Shown in pieces: positions 9,321-18,222 of a stretch of DNA of 38,696 nucleotides. This stretch comes from Scytonema sp. RU_4_4. GTDB lineage: Bacteria > Cyanobacteriota > Cyanobacteriia > Cyanobacteriales > Nostocaceae. Every line of letters starts with the position of its first letter. Within the stretch, counting starts at the first letter, position 1. The stretch is taken from the NCBI GenBank assembly GCA_012031965.1, contig JAAUSC010000047.1, forward strand, positions 1 through 38,696, in the 5' to 3' direction. The translations under genes and the position numbers were made by a program. A model generated the notes under the pieces. It was not told the origin of the DNA and searched no databases. It saw only the letters and a program-made list of their open reading frames with translations.

Positions 9321-9932
9321 CTAAACAGCAGCAAAGTAAACTTTGGACTTCACTGGGTCGGGAACCATTGTCTTGTCACCGGGTTGCCAGCCAGCAGGGC
9401 AAACTTCGTCCGGATGGGACTGAACGTGTTGAATGGCTTGCAAAGTCCGCAGGGTCTCATCAACGTTGCGACCAAAAGCTAGGTTGTTGATGGTAGCATG
9501 TTGTAAGACACCTTCTTTGTCAAGAATGAATAGACCGCGCAAGGCAACGCCAGCTGCTGGGTCAAGCACATTGTAAGCCGCACTAACCTCTTTTTTGATG
9601 TCGGAAACTAAGGGGTAGTTGAGGTCACCGACACCACCAGACTTGCGATCTGTTTGAATCCATGCTAAGTGAGAAAACTCACTGTCAACGGAAACACCAA
9701 GGATTTCGGTGTTAAGATTCTTAAATTCTTCATGGCGATCGCTAAAGGCTGTGATTTCAGTGGGACAAACAAAGGTAAAGTCTAAGGGATAGAAAAACAG
9801 TACGACGTACTTGCCGCGATAGTCGGAAAGTTTAAGGGTTTGAAATTCCTGATCTACCACAGCCGTTGCTGTAAAGTCGGGAGCCTGTTGACCTACACGG
9901 AGGCATCCTTCTGATGGGTAAGTGAGAGGCAT
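9321..9932 (-). CDS. Typical 2-Cys peroxiredoxin
   Basis: A 203-residue thiol peroxidase that reduces H2O2 and alkyl hydroperoxides using thioredoxin-type donors. The peroxidatic Cys56 is in [10 protein letters not shown] and the resolving Cys178 in EVCPAGW, so it is a typical 2-Cys enzyme working as an obligate dimer or decamer. It carries GGVG (residues 99-102) and a C-terminal YF (in KVYFAAV). These correspond to the GGLG and YF motifs that make eukaryotic-type peroxiredoxins prone to over-oxidation and repair by sulfiredoxin. GGAGA stands upstream of the ATG at a somewhat long spacing. The gene lies in the same direction as redoxin and GST but 218 bp away, so it probably has its own promoter. 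Confidence 0.95.
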   Translation of the reverse strand: MPLTYPSEGCLRVGQQAPDFTATAVVDQEFQTLKLSDYRGKYVVLFFYPLDFTFVCPTEITAFSDRHEEFKNLNTEILGVSVDSEFSHLAWIQTDRKSGGVGDLNYPLVSDIKKEVSAAYNVLDPAAGVALRGLFILDKEGVLQHATINNLAFGRNVDETLRTLQAIQHVQSHPDEVCPAGWQPGDKTMVPDPVKSKVYFAAV

Positions 9933-9959
9933 TAACCTAATTCTCCTTCAACTTATTAT

Positions 9960-10240
9960 CTATCTAGTATTGTCGGAGTTCGGGTCAGGTAATCTCACCC
10001 GTTCTCGTCATCACCCTTTGGGTATGCCTATGACTAACGCCACGGCTATCGCCGCAATTCGTAGCTCCTCCCGAATGAGGTACGGCACACCTTAGCACAG
10101 AGCGCAGGCTACACGTTGGTGTAGCCTATCCGCAGGACTTACGGTGAACGCCAGTCCGCTGGGCGTGGGAAACCCAACGCCAGCTCCCTACGGAGGGATA
10201 CCCTCCTGGAGGAGTGGCTCGCCTGCAGGGCTGGACTCAC
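9960..10240. repeat. Palindrome-rich intergenic repeat region
   Basis: The gap between the peroxiredoxin and debranching genes holds several hairpins. The clearest is AGGCTACAC/GTGTAGCCT at 10106-10114/10119-10127. GGCGT..AACGCC at about 10158-10180 and CTCC..GGAG pairs up to 10215 are others. This is the style of short interspersed repeat seen widely in filamentous cyanobacteria, and similar fragments occur inside the downstream coding sequence. I see no gene here. Confidence 0.5.
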
Positions 10241-10294
10241 AGTTTAATTACGATCCGTTACGAATATATCATACTCATAACGATTTTGAGTAAA

Positions 10295-12790
10295 ATGGTG
10301 GATTTAGATACACGAGAATGGTTACTGACTAATGGCTTAGGAAGTTTTGCCAGTGGAACAGTTTGTGATGTCCGCACTCGCACTTATCACGGCTGGCTGT
10401 TTGCCGCTACCAGTCCGCCTTCTGGACGCACTCTACTGCTTTCGCACCTAGAAGCTAGCTTAGAACTACCAGATCGGGTTGTAGCATTGGGGACAAATTT
10501 CTGGGGCAGTGGTCAGATAGAGCCAAAGGGTTACCAACTGCTGCGCTCTTTTGAGATTAACCCAGTTCCAAAGTGGATTTGGGCTGAGGACGACTGGCAG
10601 TTGACTAGGCTTTTGATGATGCCGTATGGATTGGTAGAGGAAGTCAGGGGAGAAAGCAATTCAAAATGGACTGCGTCCCGCTGCGCTAACAAAATATGTC
10701 CTGCGGACACGCTACGCGTTAACGCAGTTCCTCTGCAGGAGGCACAAAATTCAAAATTAGAAGTCTCTGCCTCATCTTCCCCATTTCAGTTTTGCCATCG
10801 TATCTTAGTTCAATATCGCTATGAAGGTACACAAACAGGGACATTGAAGCTGCGAGTGCTTATAGGCGATCGCGACTTTCACCATCAACAAAAGGTTATT
10901 CCAGAATTACAGTTCTCGCAATTGCTGGGACAAAAGCAAGTTTGTCTGCAAGCAATAAGTTCTCACAACTTTGGGACACCTTGGCACTTGCGCTGGACGC
11001 AAGGAAACTATCAACCAGACGCATTTTGGTACTGGAATTATAGACTCCCAGAGGAAACTCTACGGGGGTTGGACGATCACGAAGACCTCTACAGCCCTGG
11101 TTACTTAACCATGACACTCTCCCCAGGAGATACCGTGACTTTGGAAGCGCGAGTGGGTAATCCTTGTGAACTGCAAAGTCCCTTGACCTCAGAAACCTTT
11201 GCAGAAGCTCTGGAAACAGAGCAAGAGCGACTGTCTCAGATTTTTGGGTGGGAAGATGGGGTGGAGAGGTGGGGGGCTAGGGATTCCCACGTTCGCGTCC
11301 CTTGCGGTCCTCTGGACTCAACGTTTCCGTATCTCCTGCAAAGACGCAGCGCTAACGGCGCAGCCGTACCGCACTCTGAGGACATAGTGGGATTGGGAGA
11401 CAATGAGGAGTCGGGGAAAGAACTTCCCTTCATCACCCCAAACTCCTTCAAAGACCCTCTTGCGCCAGAGCAGGCTACGCGTCAGTCCAGCGGACAGACG
11501 ACACCACATTCGCGTAGCGTGCCCATATCTCCGGAGGAGACGCTACGCGAACGGCAAAACCATACCGCAGGCTCAGGGCTCAATGTCTCCCAAAGAGGAA
11601 TACCCCATCAACCCATCTCAAAAGACTTTCACCTCTGGCGACAATTACTACAAGCTGCGGATCAATTTATTGTATATCGTGCTTCTATTGCTGGTCCTAC
11701 CGTCATCGCTGGATATCACTGGTTTAATGACTGGGGGCGCGATACCTTGATTGCCTTACCAGGGTTGGCACTGATTCCGCAGCGTTTTGACTTGGCAAAA
11801 GGACTGCTGCAAACTTTTGGGCGTTACTGTCGTCACGGTTTAATTCCCAATGCATTTGGTGATATGGATGGCGAACCATTTTATAACAGTATCGATGCGG
11901 CACTGTGGTGGATTGAAACTCTGGGGCTTTACTTGGAAGCCACTCAAGACTGGCAGTTTTTGGCGGAGCAATATCCAGTGGTGCAGCAAATCTACAAAGC
12001 TTTTATTGGGGGGACGCGCTATAATATCCAAATTGATGCTACCGATGGGCTACTTGGTTGGTATGCTCCTGCTGTAGCTCTTACTTGGATGGATGCGATA
12101 GTAGAGGGGCAGCCTGTCACTCCCCGTCGTGGTAAACCAGTGGAAATTAATGCTCTGTGGTATTCAGCGCTTTGTTGGGCAAGTCGATGGGCAGAAATCT
12201 TGAGTGAACAGGAAGCTATGCTTGACCGAGCGCGTCTTGCTAAGCAGGCTTTACGTTACACTCAGCTCGCACAACAAGTGAAAGCTTCTATGCAACAGTA
12301 CTGGAATCCTCAACTGAGTTACTTGTACGATATCATTGAGCCAGACGACCACCGAAATTCTCAGATTCGCCCAAATGCCGTTTTGGCAATTTCGCTTTCA
12401 CATTGTGCTTTCTCTCAACAGCAAGGGCAAAATATTCTTAACCTAGCTCGTTCTTGCTTGCTGACTCCTTATGGTCTTCGCAGTCTCGCTCCAACAGATC
12501 CAGAATATATTGGCAAATACAAGGGTAAACCGGAAAAACGCGATCGTGCTTATCATCAAGGCACAGTGTGGAGTTGGTTGATTGGTCCTTTCATCCGTGC
12601 GAGTGAGCGTTTTTACCCTGAAGAACCATTGCCCTTTGATTGGCAACCCTTACTACAACACTTTTTATATGATGCCTGTCTTGGCTCTATTTCCGAAATT
12701 TTTGATGGCGATGAGCCGCACACACCTAGAGGAGCTATCGCTCAAGCTTGGTCTGTTGCTGAAGTCATTCGACACTTGAGAAAGTATTGA
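10295..12790 (+). CDS. Glycogen debranching enzyme (amylo-alpha-1,6-glucosidase type)
   Basis: Hydrolyses alpha-1,6 branch points of glycogen. The N-terminal domain begins REWLLTNGLGSFASG, with RTYHGWL soon after, which is typical of the bacterial/archaeal amylo-1,6-glucosidase N-domain. The C-terminal (alpha/alpha)6 catalytic domain shows GYHWFNDWGRDTLIALPGL at about residues 473-491, NALWYSALCWA, RPNAVLAISL and AYHQGTVWSWLIGPF. The frame is open from 10214, but residues before MVDLDTREW derive from repeat DNA, so I take the ATG at 10295 (831 residues). Two internal segments, about 10658-10757 and 11250-11625, are not expected in the family and read as repeat-derived inserts that keep the frame. 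The second separates the N-domain from the catalytic domain. Whether the enzyme is active is unknown. Its product complements glgC in glycogen turnover. Confidence 0.9.
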   Translation: MVDLDTREWLLTNGLGSFASGTVCDVRTRTYHGWLFAATSPPSGRTLLLSHLEASLELPDRVVALGTNFWGSGQIEPKGYQLLRSFEINPVPKWIWAEDDWQLTRLLMMPYGLVEEVRGESNSKWTASRCANKICPADTLRVNAVPLQEAQNSKLEVSASSSPFQFCHRILVQYRYEGTQTGTLKLRVLIGDRDFHHQQKVIPELQFSQLLGQKQVCLQAISSHNFGTPWHLRWTQGNYQPDAFWYWNYRLPEETLRGLDDHEDLYSPGYLTMTLSPGDTVTLEARVGNPCELQSPLTSETFAEALETEQERLSQIFGWEDGVERWGARDSHVRVPCGPLDSTFPYLLQRRSANGAAVPHSEDIVGLGDNEESGKELPFITPNSFKDPLAPEQATRQSSGQTTPHSRSVPISPEETLRERQNHTAGSGLNVSQRGIPHQPISKDFHLWRQLLQAADQFIVYRASIAGPTVIAGYHWFNDWGRDTLIALPGLALIPQRFDLAKGLLQTFGRYCRHGLIPNAFGDMDGEPFYNSIDAALWWIETLGLYLEATQDWQFLAEQYPVVQQIYKAFIGGTRYNIQIDATDGLLGWYAPAVALTWMDAIVEGQPVTPRRGKPVEINALWYSALCWASRWAEILSEQEAMLDRARLAKQALRYTQLAQQVKASMQQYWNPQLSYLYDIIEPDDHRNSQIRPNAVLAISLSHCAFSQQQGQNILNLARSCLLTPYGLRSLAPTDPEYIGKYKGKPEKRDRAYHQGTVWSWLIGPFIRASERFYPEEPLPFDWQPLLQHFLYDACLGSISEIFDGDEPHTPRGAIAQAWSVAEVIRHLRKY
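10658..10757. repeat. In-frame repeat insertion 1 inside the debranching-enzyme gene
   Basis: A palindrome-rich 80-bp segment (10668-10747) is flanked by exact 10-bp direct repeats AATTCAAAAT at 10658-10667 and 10748-10757. The repeats are 90 bp apart, which is 30 codons, so the reading frame is kept. Inside are GTCC-TGC-GGAC, GCGTTAACGC and the arms GACTGCGT/ACGCAGTT. The flanking repeats look like a target duplication. Confidence 0.65.
11250..11625. repeat. In-frame repeat-derived segment 2 inside the debranching-enzyme gene
   Basis: About 125 codons of Ser/Pro/Arg-rich, low-complexity sequence between the N-domain (ending SQIFGW) and the catalytic domain (starting about FHLWRQLLQAADQFIV). 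The DNA contains the perfect 11-bp pair TTCGCGTAGCG/CGCTACGCGAA (11509-11519 and 11541-11551), other CGCTACGC-type fragments and CTCCGGAGG. These resemble the intergenic repeats of this window. The boundaries are approximate and more than one insertion may be present. Confidence 0.5.
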
Positions 12791-12859
12791 ATCATGAGTA
12801 CTGAGTTCTGGGTTACTTTGACTCAGCGCTCGGTACGCATAATTTATCACTCATAAAAG

Positions 12860-12933
12860 TGGCTCAGGTCGGATTTGAACCAACGACCCCAGGCTTATGA
12901 GTCCCGTGCTCTAACCAACTGAGCTACTGAGCC
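12860..12933 (-). tRNA. tRNA-Met (CAT), elongator type
   Basis: A 74-nt cloverleaf on the minus strand. The acceptor stem GGCTCAG pairs with CTGAGCC, the D-arm is GCTCAGTTGGTTAGAGC, the anticodon loop is CTCATAA and the T-arm is GTTGGTTCAAATCCGAC. The anticodon is CAT. The paired first base (G1-C72) argues against initiator tRNA. The top pair of the anticodon stem is an A-G mismatch. CCA is not encoded. A lysidine-modified tRNA-Ile(CAT) is possible in principle, but the elongator-Met loop sequence fits better. Confidence 0.9.
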
Positions 12934-13051
12934 ATATATTTTTTCATTTTCCTAAGATAGCATACAAATACTTTGAAGTCAAAATTCAAGAATCACTCCA
13001 CTTCCCGTCAATAGTCTTTAATTTTACGAATACTTGCTGGGCGATACCTAT

Positions 13052-13078
13052 AAAAAAAGTAAGGGAGCTAGGCTCCCT
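13052..13078 (-). terminator. Rho-independent terminator of the LysM/M23 peptidase gene
   Basis: A 7-bp stem AGGGAGC/GCTCCCT (13062-13068 and 13072-13078) with a 3-nt loop is followed on the minus strand by a T-rich tail (plus-strand A run 13052-13058). It lies about 40 bp beyond the stop codon at 13119. Confidence 0.75.
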
Positions 13079-13118
13079 CAAAAGAATAAGCAATTATGCA
13101 GTTACAGATTGCCAATGA

Positions 13119-15419
13119 CTACAGACGTGCTGTTGGTAGCAAGGCTACTGGGTTGACTGCACCTTTGCCAGTTGGATGGATTTCAAAGTGGCTGTGCGGA
13201 CCAGTGCTGAAGCCAGTACTACCCATTAAAGCAATTGTTTGACCTTGGCGTACTTGTTGACCGGGCTGCACCAAAAGCTTGCTATTGTGACCATAGCGAG
13301 TCATGCTGCCATCAGGATGGCGGATATCCACAAGATTGCCATAGCCACCACTGTTCCAGCTTGCTTTTTCTACAACGCCGTCGGCTGATGCATAAATCGG
13401 CGTACCAGTCGAGTTAGCAATATCAATTCCCCTATGCATTCTTCCCCAGCGCCAGCCGTAACCAGAAGTCAGAGTGCCTTTTGCTGGCCACATATAAGCT
13501 GTGGTAGAGGTAGATGGGGGCGCTGTATTCTCGTCAATTGGTCTTGGCAGGTATCTATCCACTGCTGCTAAAGGCGGTAACTGTGGAGAAACTGTGCTTC
13601 CCCGCAGAGAGCCAAGGGAGCGAGAGGAATCGACACCCATAGAAGGTGTTACTATCGCTTGATTTGGTAGCAGTTCTGGATTAATTGGTTCGTTTATAGG
13701 CCTTCGATTAGCGCGGTATACAGGCCTACTTGGTTTGTTACCATAGTTAGGCGTTAGCGGTCTGGGAACGACTATCGGAATAACAGTGTTGTTCTGTCCA
13801 GTGGCGGGCATTTGCACTGCTGCATCATTTGGTATAGGAACAGAAATTCGCACCGCACCATCATTTTGATTGGAAACGGGAACTGCTACTGGAGTATCAT
13901 TAGCTTCATACTCCTCTGACACAACTGTACTACCGGCTTGCTGAGAGCGGTATTTCTCCCGCAATTTTTCAATCTCCAATTGCAAGCTGCGGAGACGTTG
14001 GTTACTTTTTACCTGTTTTGCTGTTGTAGCAGTTGGTCTTTGTGCCAATTGAGCTTCTGTAAAAACTCTCGGCACTGGGGTGTCACCACCAACACCATAA
14101 GATGTAATTGTGCTAGAAGTTTGGGTATTTGTAATATTATTTTCTGCTAAGTTAGCTGTCGTTGATTCAATGTATGACTGAAACTGGGTGTTACCAAGTA
14201 CTGGTGTCGGAACGGTGACACTGTTATTGTTGGTAATGACTGAGTTTGCAGTTGTTTCGCCTACGTTGGTAGTACGACTAGCTCCAACAGTACTTGATTC
14301 CATTGTGACAGTTAGCTGGGTAGTACTGCTGTTTTCTGTCACAGGAATGGACAGTTTTTGGCTAATTTGCAGCTGATGAGGATTGTTGAGATGATTTGCC
14401 TTTACAAGTTCTGAGACGGAAATACCATAATCATTGGCGATCGCCCCTATTGTATCTCCTGGTTTCACTTCGTATGTTGCAGTGGCTGTTTGTGCGACGA
14501 CTGCTGTTGGTGCAACAACTGCTGCTGAGGCTGGTACTGTTGATACTGACGCCTCTGACTTTTGCTTTAACCTCGACACGAGCCTTGCTCGGCTGACATC
14601 GCTGATTGTGGGAGACGACTGCTCAGTAGCAGTCATTATGCTTGTCTGTGGCATTTTCTCAGCCACAGCCATCGGCTGTACGAACCTAGTCGCTGGTTGT
14701 TGTGATAAATCTTTGGTTTCCTCAGACCGCCATTCAACCAGACTTTTTTTTAAACTGTTCGATTTTTCCTGTAATTGGTTGAGAGCAAATCCTTGCTGCG
14801 CTTTCAGTTGAGTCTTGACTTCCGATTCTACTGTTTTTGGTTGAGCAGATACGGAGGACACGGTTTGCACATTAGCAATACCATCAGTATGAGAGAGTGT
14901 TTTTACTCCCTGCTTTCTAGACTGTTGTAGGTTGTTTTTTTCCCAGGCAATGCTTTGTTGCTCTATTGCTTTTGGTGAGTTTGAAACTCCTACTGGTGCT
15001 GAGGTTTGCACTGACGTCTTGCTTGCCCCAACTTGCCATTTCGCTCTCAGTTCGGTTACCTGTGAAATTGCTGTTGGTTCCACTACTACAGCATTTTCTG
15101 GCACGCTCACTGAAGAGACGGCTTGTGACTTTAGTTTTTTTGTGGAAGCAAACTTCACCTCATCAGCATCAGAAGTGGAAATCGTTGAGGCTGCATTTTG
15201 ATTACCTAACGCTTCTGCTGCTGCAGCTTGATCGCTTTGTCGAGTCACCAAAAGGCTAGTTGTTCCCATTGATATTGCCAAGCCAATCATCGCGGCTGTC
15301 GTGGGCACTCGACATTGGTTAACCTTTGGATTAACTGCGTCTATCGGTTCCACCGGAACATCATCGCCTTGGGTATTTTCCAACTCAGCTTTTACTTTCT
15401 TCTTCAATGCTCGTTTCAA
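13119..15419 (-). CDS. LysM-containing M23 family peptidoglycan metallopeptidase
   Basis: A 766-residue envelope protein. After a basic cytoplasmic start, a membrane segment (about 42-60, AAMIGLAISMGTTSLLV) anchors it. A long Ser/Thr/Gln-rich spacer follows, then one LysM domain (about 314-358, YEVKPGDTIGAIANDYGIS) for peptidoglycan binding. A short coiled segment (LRSLQLEIEKLREKYRSQ) and a Pro-rich stretch precede a C-terminal M23 (lysostaphin-like) domain (about 642-766). The zinc-ligand motifs HRGID and HSHFEI are intact, so it is probably an active endopeptidase rather than a degenerate activator. It would cut peptidoglycan cross-links in the periplasm during growth or septum formation. 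The start codon is TTG, supported by AGGAGG at a 6-nt spacing and by the lack of a nearby upstream ATG in frame. Confidence 0.92.
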   Translation of the reverse strand: MKRALKKKVKAELENTQGDDVPVEPIDAVNPKVNQCRVPTTAAMIGLAISMGTTSLLVTRQSDQAAAAEALGNQNAASTISTSDADEVKFASTKKLKSQAVSSVSVPENAVVVEPTAISQVTELRAKWQVGASKTSVQTSAPVGVSNSPKAIEQQSIAWEKNNLQQSRKQGVKTLSHTDGIANVQTVSSVSAQPKTVESEVKTQLKAQQGFALNQLQEKSNSLKKSLVEWRSEETKDLSQQPATRFVQPMAVAEKMPQTSIMTATEQSSPTISDVSRARLVSRLKQKSEASVSTVPASAAVVAPTAVVAQTATATYEVKPGDTIGAIANDYGISVSELVKANHLNNPHQLQISQKLSIPVTENSSTTQLTVTMESSTVGASRTTNVGETTANSVITNNNSVTVPTPVLGNTQFQSYIESTTANLAENNITNTQTSSTITSYGVGGDTPVPRVFTEAQLAQRPTATTAKQVKSNQRLRSLQLEIEKLREKYRSQQAGSTVVSEEYEANDTPVAVPVSNQNDGAVRISVPIPNDAAVQMPATGQNNTVIPIVVPRPLTPNYGNKPSRPVYRANRRPINEPINPELLPNQAIVTPSMGVDSSRSLGSLRGSTVSPQLPPLAAVDRYLPRPIDENTAPPSTSTTAYMWPAKGTLTSGYGWRWGRMHRGIDIANSTGTPIYASADGVVEKASWNSGGYGNLVDIRHPDGSMTRYGHNSKLLVQPGQQVRQGQTIALMGSTGFSTGPHSHFEIHPTGKGAVNPVALLPTARL

Positions 15420-15674
15420 AGACGACCTCCTATGAACACGCTTCGCTTAACTGACCTCAATTTTCCTGTCTGATACTAGTCAATGATTTAGATCACCATA
15501 ACCAATAGATAAATATCATATACGCCAGTAGGTAAATATCATATACGCCAGATATACTTAGCAAGATTAACCTGGTTCTCTGATTTAGACAAGTTCACAC
15601 CATACTATTAAAAATTAAATTTGTGCGTTAGCTTGTCTTGTTCACACCTGACACCTTTTATTCCATAGACCATA

Positions 15675-15812
15675 TCAGCTTTCTTCTGTACAGTTCGCGC
15701 CGTTAGTGCTAAAGCCGCCCGACGGACAATCACACATTTGCCATGCCTTGTATTGCTTTGAGCCATTGGATGCGGCGACTTCATAGATACGATACCCTGC
15801 TGTAGATATTTT
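15675..15812 (-). pseudogene. Possible remnant of a small Cys-containing protein
   Basis: The minus-strand frame between a TGA at 15815-15813 and a TGA at 15677-15675 is open for 45 codons. It reads like real protein at its end: GYRIYEVAASNGSKQYKAW, then MCDCPSGGFSTNGANC, with three cysteines and normal codon use. There is no convincing start codon or ribosome site, so it may be the 3' end of a decayed gene. The family is not recognised, and chance cannot be excluded. Confidence 0.25.
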
Positions 15813-16260
15813 TCAGAGTTTTTCTGCCTTCATCCGCCTCCCCCACACGAGACTTTACGTTTATTATTCCCCAAAAGCAACCGTATTAACGCGCAGATTT
15901 TTCTCGCTGAGATGAAAATAACACATGAGTCAAATTAGATTAAACTCTTGATATGACTGGATAGTGATGTTTTTGTTCCTTGTTTCTATAGAAAATTTTA
16001 ATTCACGAGAATCTATCATTCAACCTCGGCTGTCCCTAAAATATCCTATAGAAATTTCTTATATCAATCTCTCTATAGTCTTTAGGTAATTTTGGCTATT
16101 CATTACTTGTAGTGTATGTCACCATTCATTTTTTCATGAGAAACATCATGAGAAACAATAGTAGGACATTTTTTTTGATCAACTGTAATTATTAATTTAT
16201 TATTTTGATTTTTTATTTAATTATTTATACCAAAAAAAGGAAAAAATTTGAAGAAGAACT

Positions 16261-16288
16261 CAGAACGCAGAACGCAGAACGCAGAACT
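16261..16288. repeat. Tandem heptamer repeat (CAGAACG x3 plus CAGAACT)
   Basis: Four head-to-tail heptamers, the last with one changed base. This is an STRR-type repeat of heterocystous cyanobacteria, about 130 bp after the end of trmL on the minus strand. Confidence 0.7.
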
Positions 16289-16328
16289 CTACAATTTATA
16301 CTTAAATCTTGCTGAAACATTGCTGACG

Positions 16329-16386
16329 ACTGGAGCGCGTAGCTAGGCGTAGCCCGTACTGGAGCGCACAGCGGGGCGCAGCCCGT
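16329..16386. repeat. Two tandem 29-bp GC-rich units
   Basis: Units at 16329-16357 and 16358-16386 share ACTGGAGCGC at the start and AGCCCGT at the end, differing at a handful of inner positions. Each contains GCGTAGC-like motifs also found in other repeats of this window. Confidence 0.6.
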
Positions 16387-16420
16387 ACTTTTTTGGTCAG
16401 AAAGACTGTAACGACTTGAA

Positions 16421-16879
16421 TTACTCTAACCCTAACTGACGGCGAGCTTCAAAAAGACCTACTGCTACACTCACAGAAAGATTTAAGCTGCGAACATTTG
16501 ATTCGCTCATAGGAATGTATAGGGTAACATCACAAGCTGATATGATCTCAAGCGGTAAGCCAGTGGTTTCACAACCAAACAGCAACCAATCATGAGGTTG
16601 AAACTGAACATCCACATACTTGCAACTGCCTTTGACACTAAAACCTAACAATCTTCCGCCACGTGCCTGATGTAAAGACTTAAAGGCTTCCAGGGATTCG
16701 TGATAGTGCAATTTGACGTAAGGCCAGTAATCTAAGCCAGCTCTTTTGAGGTAGCGATCGCTAATTTCAAACCCCAAAGGTCCTACCAAATGTAATTCAG
16801 TGCCTGTGGCAGCACAAGTGCGAGCAATATTACCTGTATTGGGAGGAATGAGCGGATTCACTAAAACGACCTGCGGCAT
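16421..16879 (-). CDS. trmL: tRNA (cytidine(34)-2'-O)-methyltransferase, SPOUT family
   Basis: A 152-residue SPOUT-fold enzyme that methylates the wobble ribose of tRNA-Leu species using S-adenosylmethionine. The three family motifs are clear: NPLIPPNTGNIARTCAATG at the N-terminus (motif 1), LLFGCETTGLP (motif 2) and IPMSESNVRSLNLSVSVAVG (motif 3, part of the knotted SAM site). The length is that of TrmL, without the extra RNA-binding domain of TrmH or RlmB. It stands alone, between repeat-rich sequence and gshA. There is no obvious Shine-Dalgarno sequence before the ATG, which is common in cyanobacteria. Confidence 0.93.
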   Translation of the reverse strand: MPQVVLVNPLIPPNTGNIARTCAATGTELHLVGPLGFEISDRYLKRAGLDYWPYVKLHYHESLEAFKSLHQARGGRLLGFSVKGSCKYVDVQFQPHDWLLFGCETTGLPLEIISACDVTLYIPMSESNVRSLNLSVSVAVGLFEARRQLGLE

Positions 16880-17085
16880 TGGCGGAGGAATAAATAATTT
16901 TGAAGAAAAGCAATTTCTGAGATTTTATAAATCTACCTTAAGATAGAATTATGATATAGCTTTTATGAAAATTTTTCATCATCTATGTGATTAGAAATTT
17001 TAAATAGATATAAAACTTCTCTCAGAATATCTAAGAGATATCTGAGATCTATTAAGATTTACTAATTTACGTAACGAAGTTTAGA

Positions 17086-18222
17086 CTAAGCAGCCAGAAG
17101 CGAACACAATTTATCTTCTAGTTCAATTTCGCGTTCTCTTGTGGCACGGATAGCCTGAGTGAGAACGTGCCTTTCACTCAAGCCAAGTGAGCGTAGTTGC
17201 AGCCACTGTTGGGCTTCATTACCTTCGCGCAGGATTTTTTGTACTGGTGAAAGGAAACAGGCAAAGCCATGTTGCTTAGTAATCGCCCAGACTTGTTGAT
17301 ATATTTCGGCAATCCAATCTCTAGCTAAAAGACTTCTACCATCTTGCCAATGCTTGAGTTGAGCATTAAGACTAGAAGTCGCAACTGCAGCTTCGTTAGC
17401 ATAGGTTAAGGAGACAAGTTCGTCTGGGGAGAACATACTTTGGGTTAGCGGATCGAGATCGGGATTATTGATAACTTGCACTAGACGCGCCTCTAGTAGG
17501 GCTGTTATCGCCAGTAAAGCAATTGGATCTGTGACTAAATCGCAAATTCGTAGTTCTAGACGATTTAAATCATAAGGACGGCGATCGCCATTTGGTCGAA
17601 CTGAGACCCAAAGATGACGAACACTTTGCATCGTTCCAGTCATGAGCTGGTTTTCCACCCATTCAATGTGATGAGCATGGCTTTCAAATAACGGTACTTG
17701 AGAAGGCGTTTGCGGAAAAACACTCCAGCGTGTGGAATGATAACCAGTTGCTTTGCCATTCAAGAAAGGAGACGAGGCGCTTAGGGCAAGGAACAAAGGT
17801 GCTTCTACCCTTATAACCCGACACGCCCGCATTAAGACTTCTGGATCGCTAATTCCTATATTGATGTGAACGCTGGCGGTCACGACCTTGGTACCATATG
17901 TTTGCTCAATGTAGTCGTGATAAGGGTTTGTTGGGTCAGAGCGAAAAAAGCGATCGCCTCCACCTAACGACAGAGTGCTTCCTGGAATCAGTGTATAATC
18001 ACCCAGTTGCTTGATGAAGTTTCTCAGTTTGAGCCGAGGATGCAGCAAGGCACATAAAAGCTGGTCGTAATTCAGTTCTGGAGCAGTTATGTATTCTACA
18101 TTTCGACTGTCTGGTTCTCGGACAAATCCATCCAAAGACCCAACAATCTTGTCGGAGAGTCCGACGATATCACCACTGGGCGTGCCAGTGTACATCTCAA
18201 TTTCAAAGCCTTTCAATAGCAC
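17086..18222 (-). CDS. gshA: Glutamate-cysteine ligase, cyanobacterial type
   Basis: First enzyme of glutathione synthesis, joining glutamate and cysteine with ATP. The 378-residue length and the sequence fit the cyanobacterial branch of glutamate-cysteine ligases. The N-terminus shows KGFEIEMYTGTPSGDIVGLS, where the FEIE core includes metal/substrate acidic residues. ASVHINIGI, HLWVSVRPNGDRRPYDLNRLELRICD and the long helical C-terminal region with QAIRATREREIELE follow. The start codon is GTG with GAGGAG about 9 nt upstream. The gene is divergent from the deacylase gene at 18373. Glutathione made here would serve the GST at 7870 and related peroxide defence. Confidence 0.88.
   Translation of the reverse strand: MLLKGFEIEMYTGTPSGDIVGLSDKIVGSLDGFVREPDSRNVEYITAPELNYDQLLCALLHPRLKLRNFIKQLGDYTLIPGSTLSLGGGDRFFRSDPTNPYHDYIEQTYGTKVVTASVHINIGISDPEVLMRACRVIRVEAPLFLALSASSPFLNGKATGYHSTRWSVFPQTPSQVPLFESHAHHIEWVENQLMTGTMQSVRHLWVSVRPNGDRRPYDLNRLELRICDLVTDPIALLAITALLEARLVQVINNPDLDPLTQSMFSPDELVSLTYANEAAVATSSLNAQLKHWQDGRSLLARDWIAEIYQQVWAITKQHGFACFLSPVQKILREGNEAQQWLQLRSLGLSERHVLTQAIRATREREIELEDKLCSLLAA

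Larger units (their letters stand above)
15420..16420. other. 1-kb intergenic region with several repeats and no supported gene
   Basis: AT-rich sequence with four items. AATATCATATACGCCAG occurs twice near 15510-15552. There is a possible gene remnant at 15675-15812. Four heptamers CAGAACG/CAGAACT stand in tandem at 16261-16288. Two 29-bp GC-rich units starting ACTGGAGCGC and ending GCCCGT lie head to tail at 16329-16357 and 16358-16386. The promoter of the LysM/M23 gene should lie near its left end. I see no RNA gene here. Confidence 0.5.

Noticed and set aside
16261-16386. Tandem repeats considered as a CRISPR array
   Set aside because: Units are 7 or 29 bp and directly adjacent, with no unique spacers and no cas genes.
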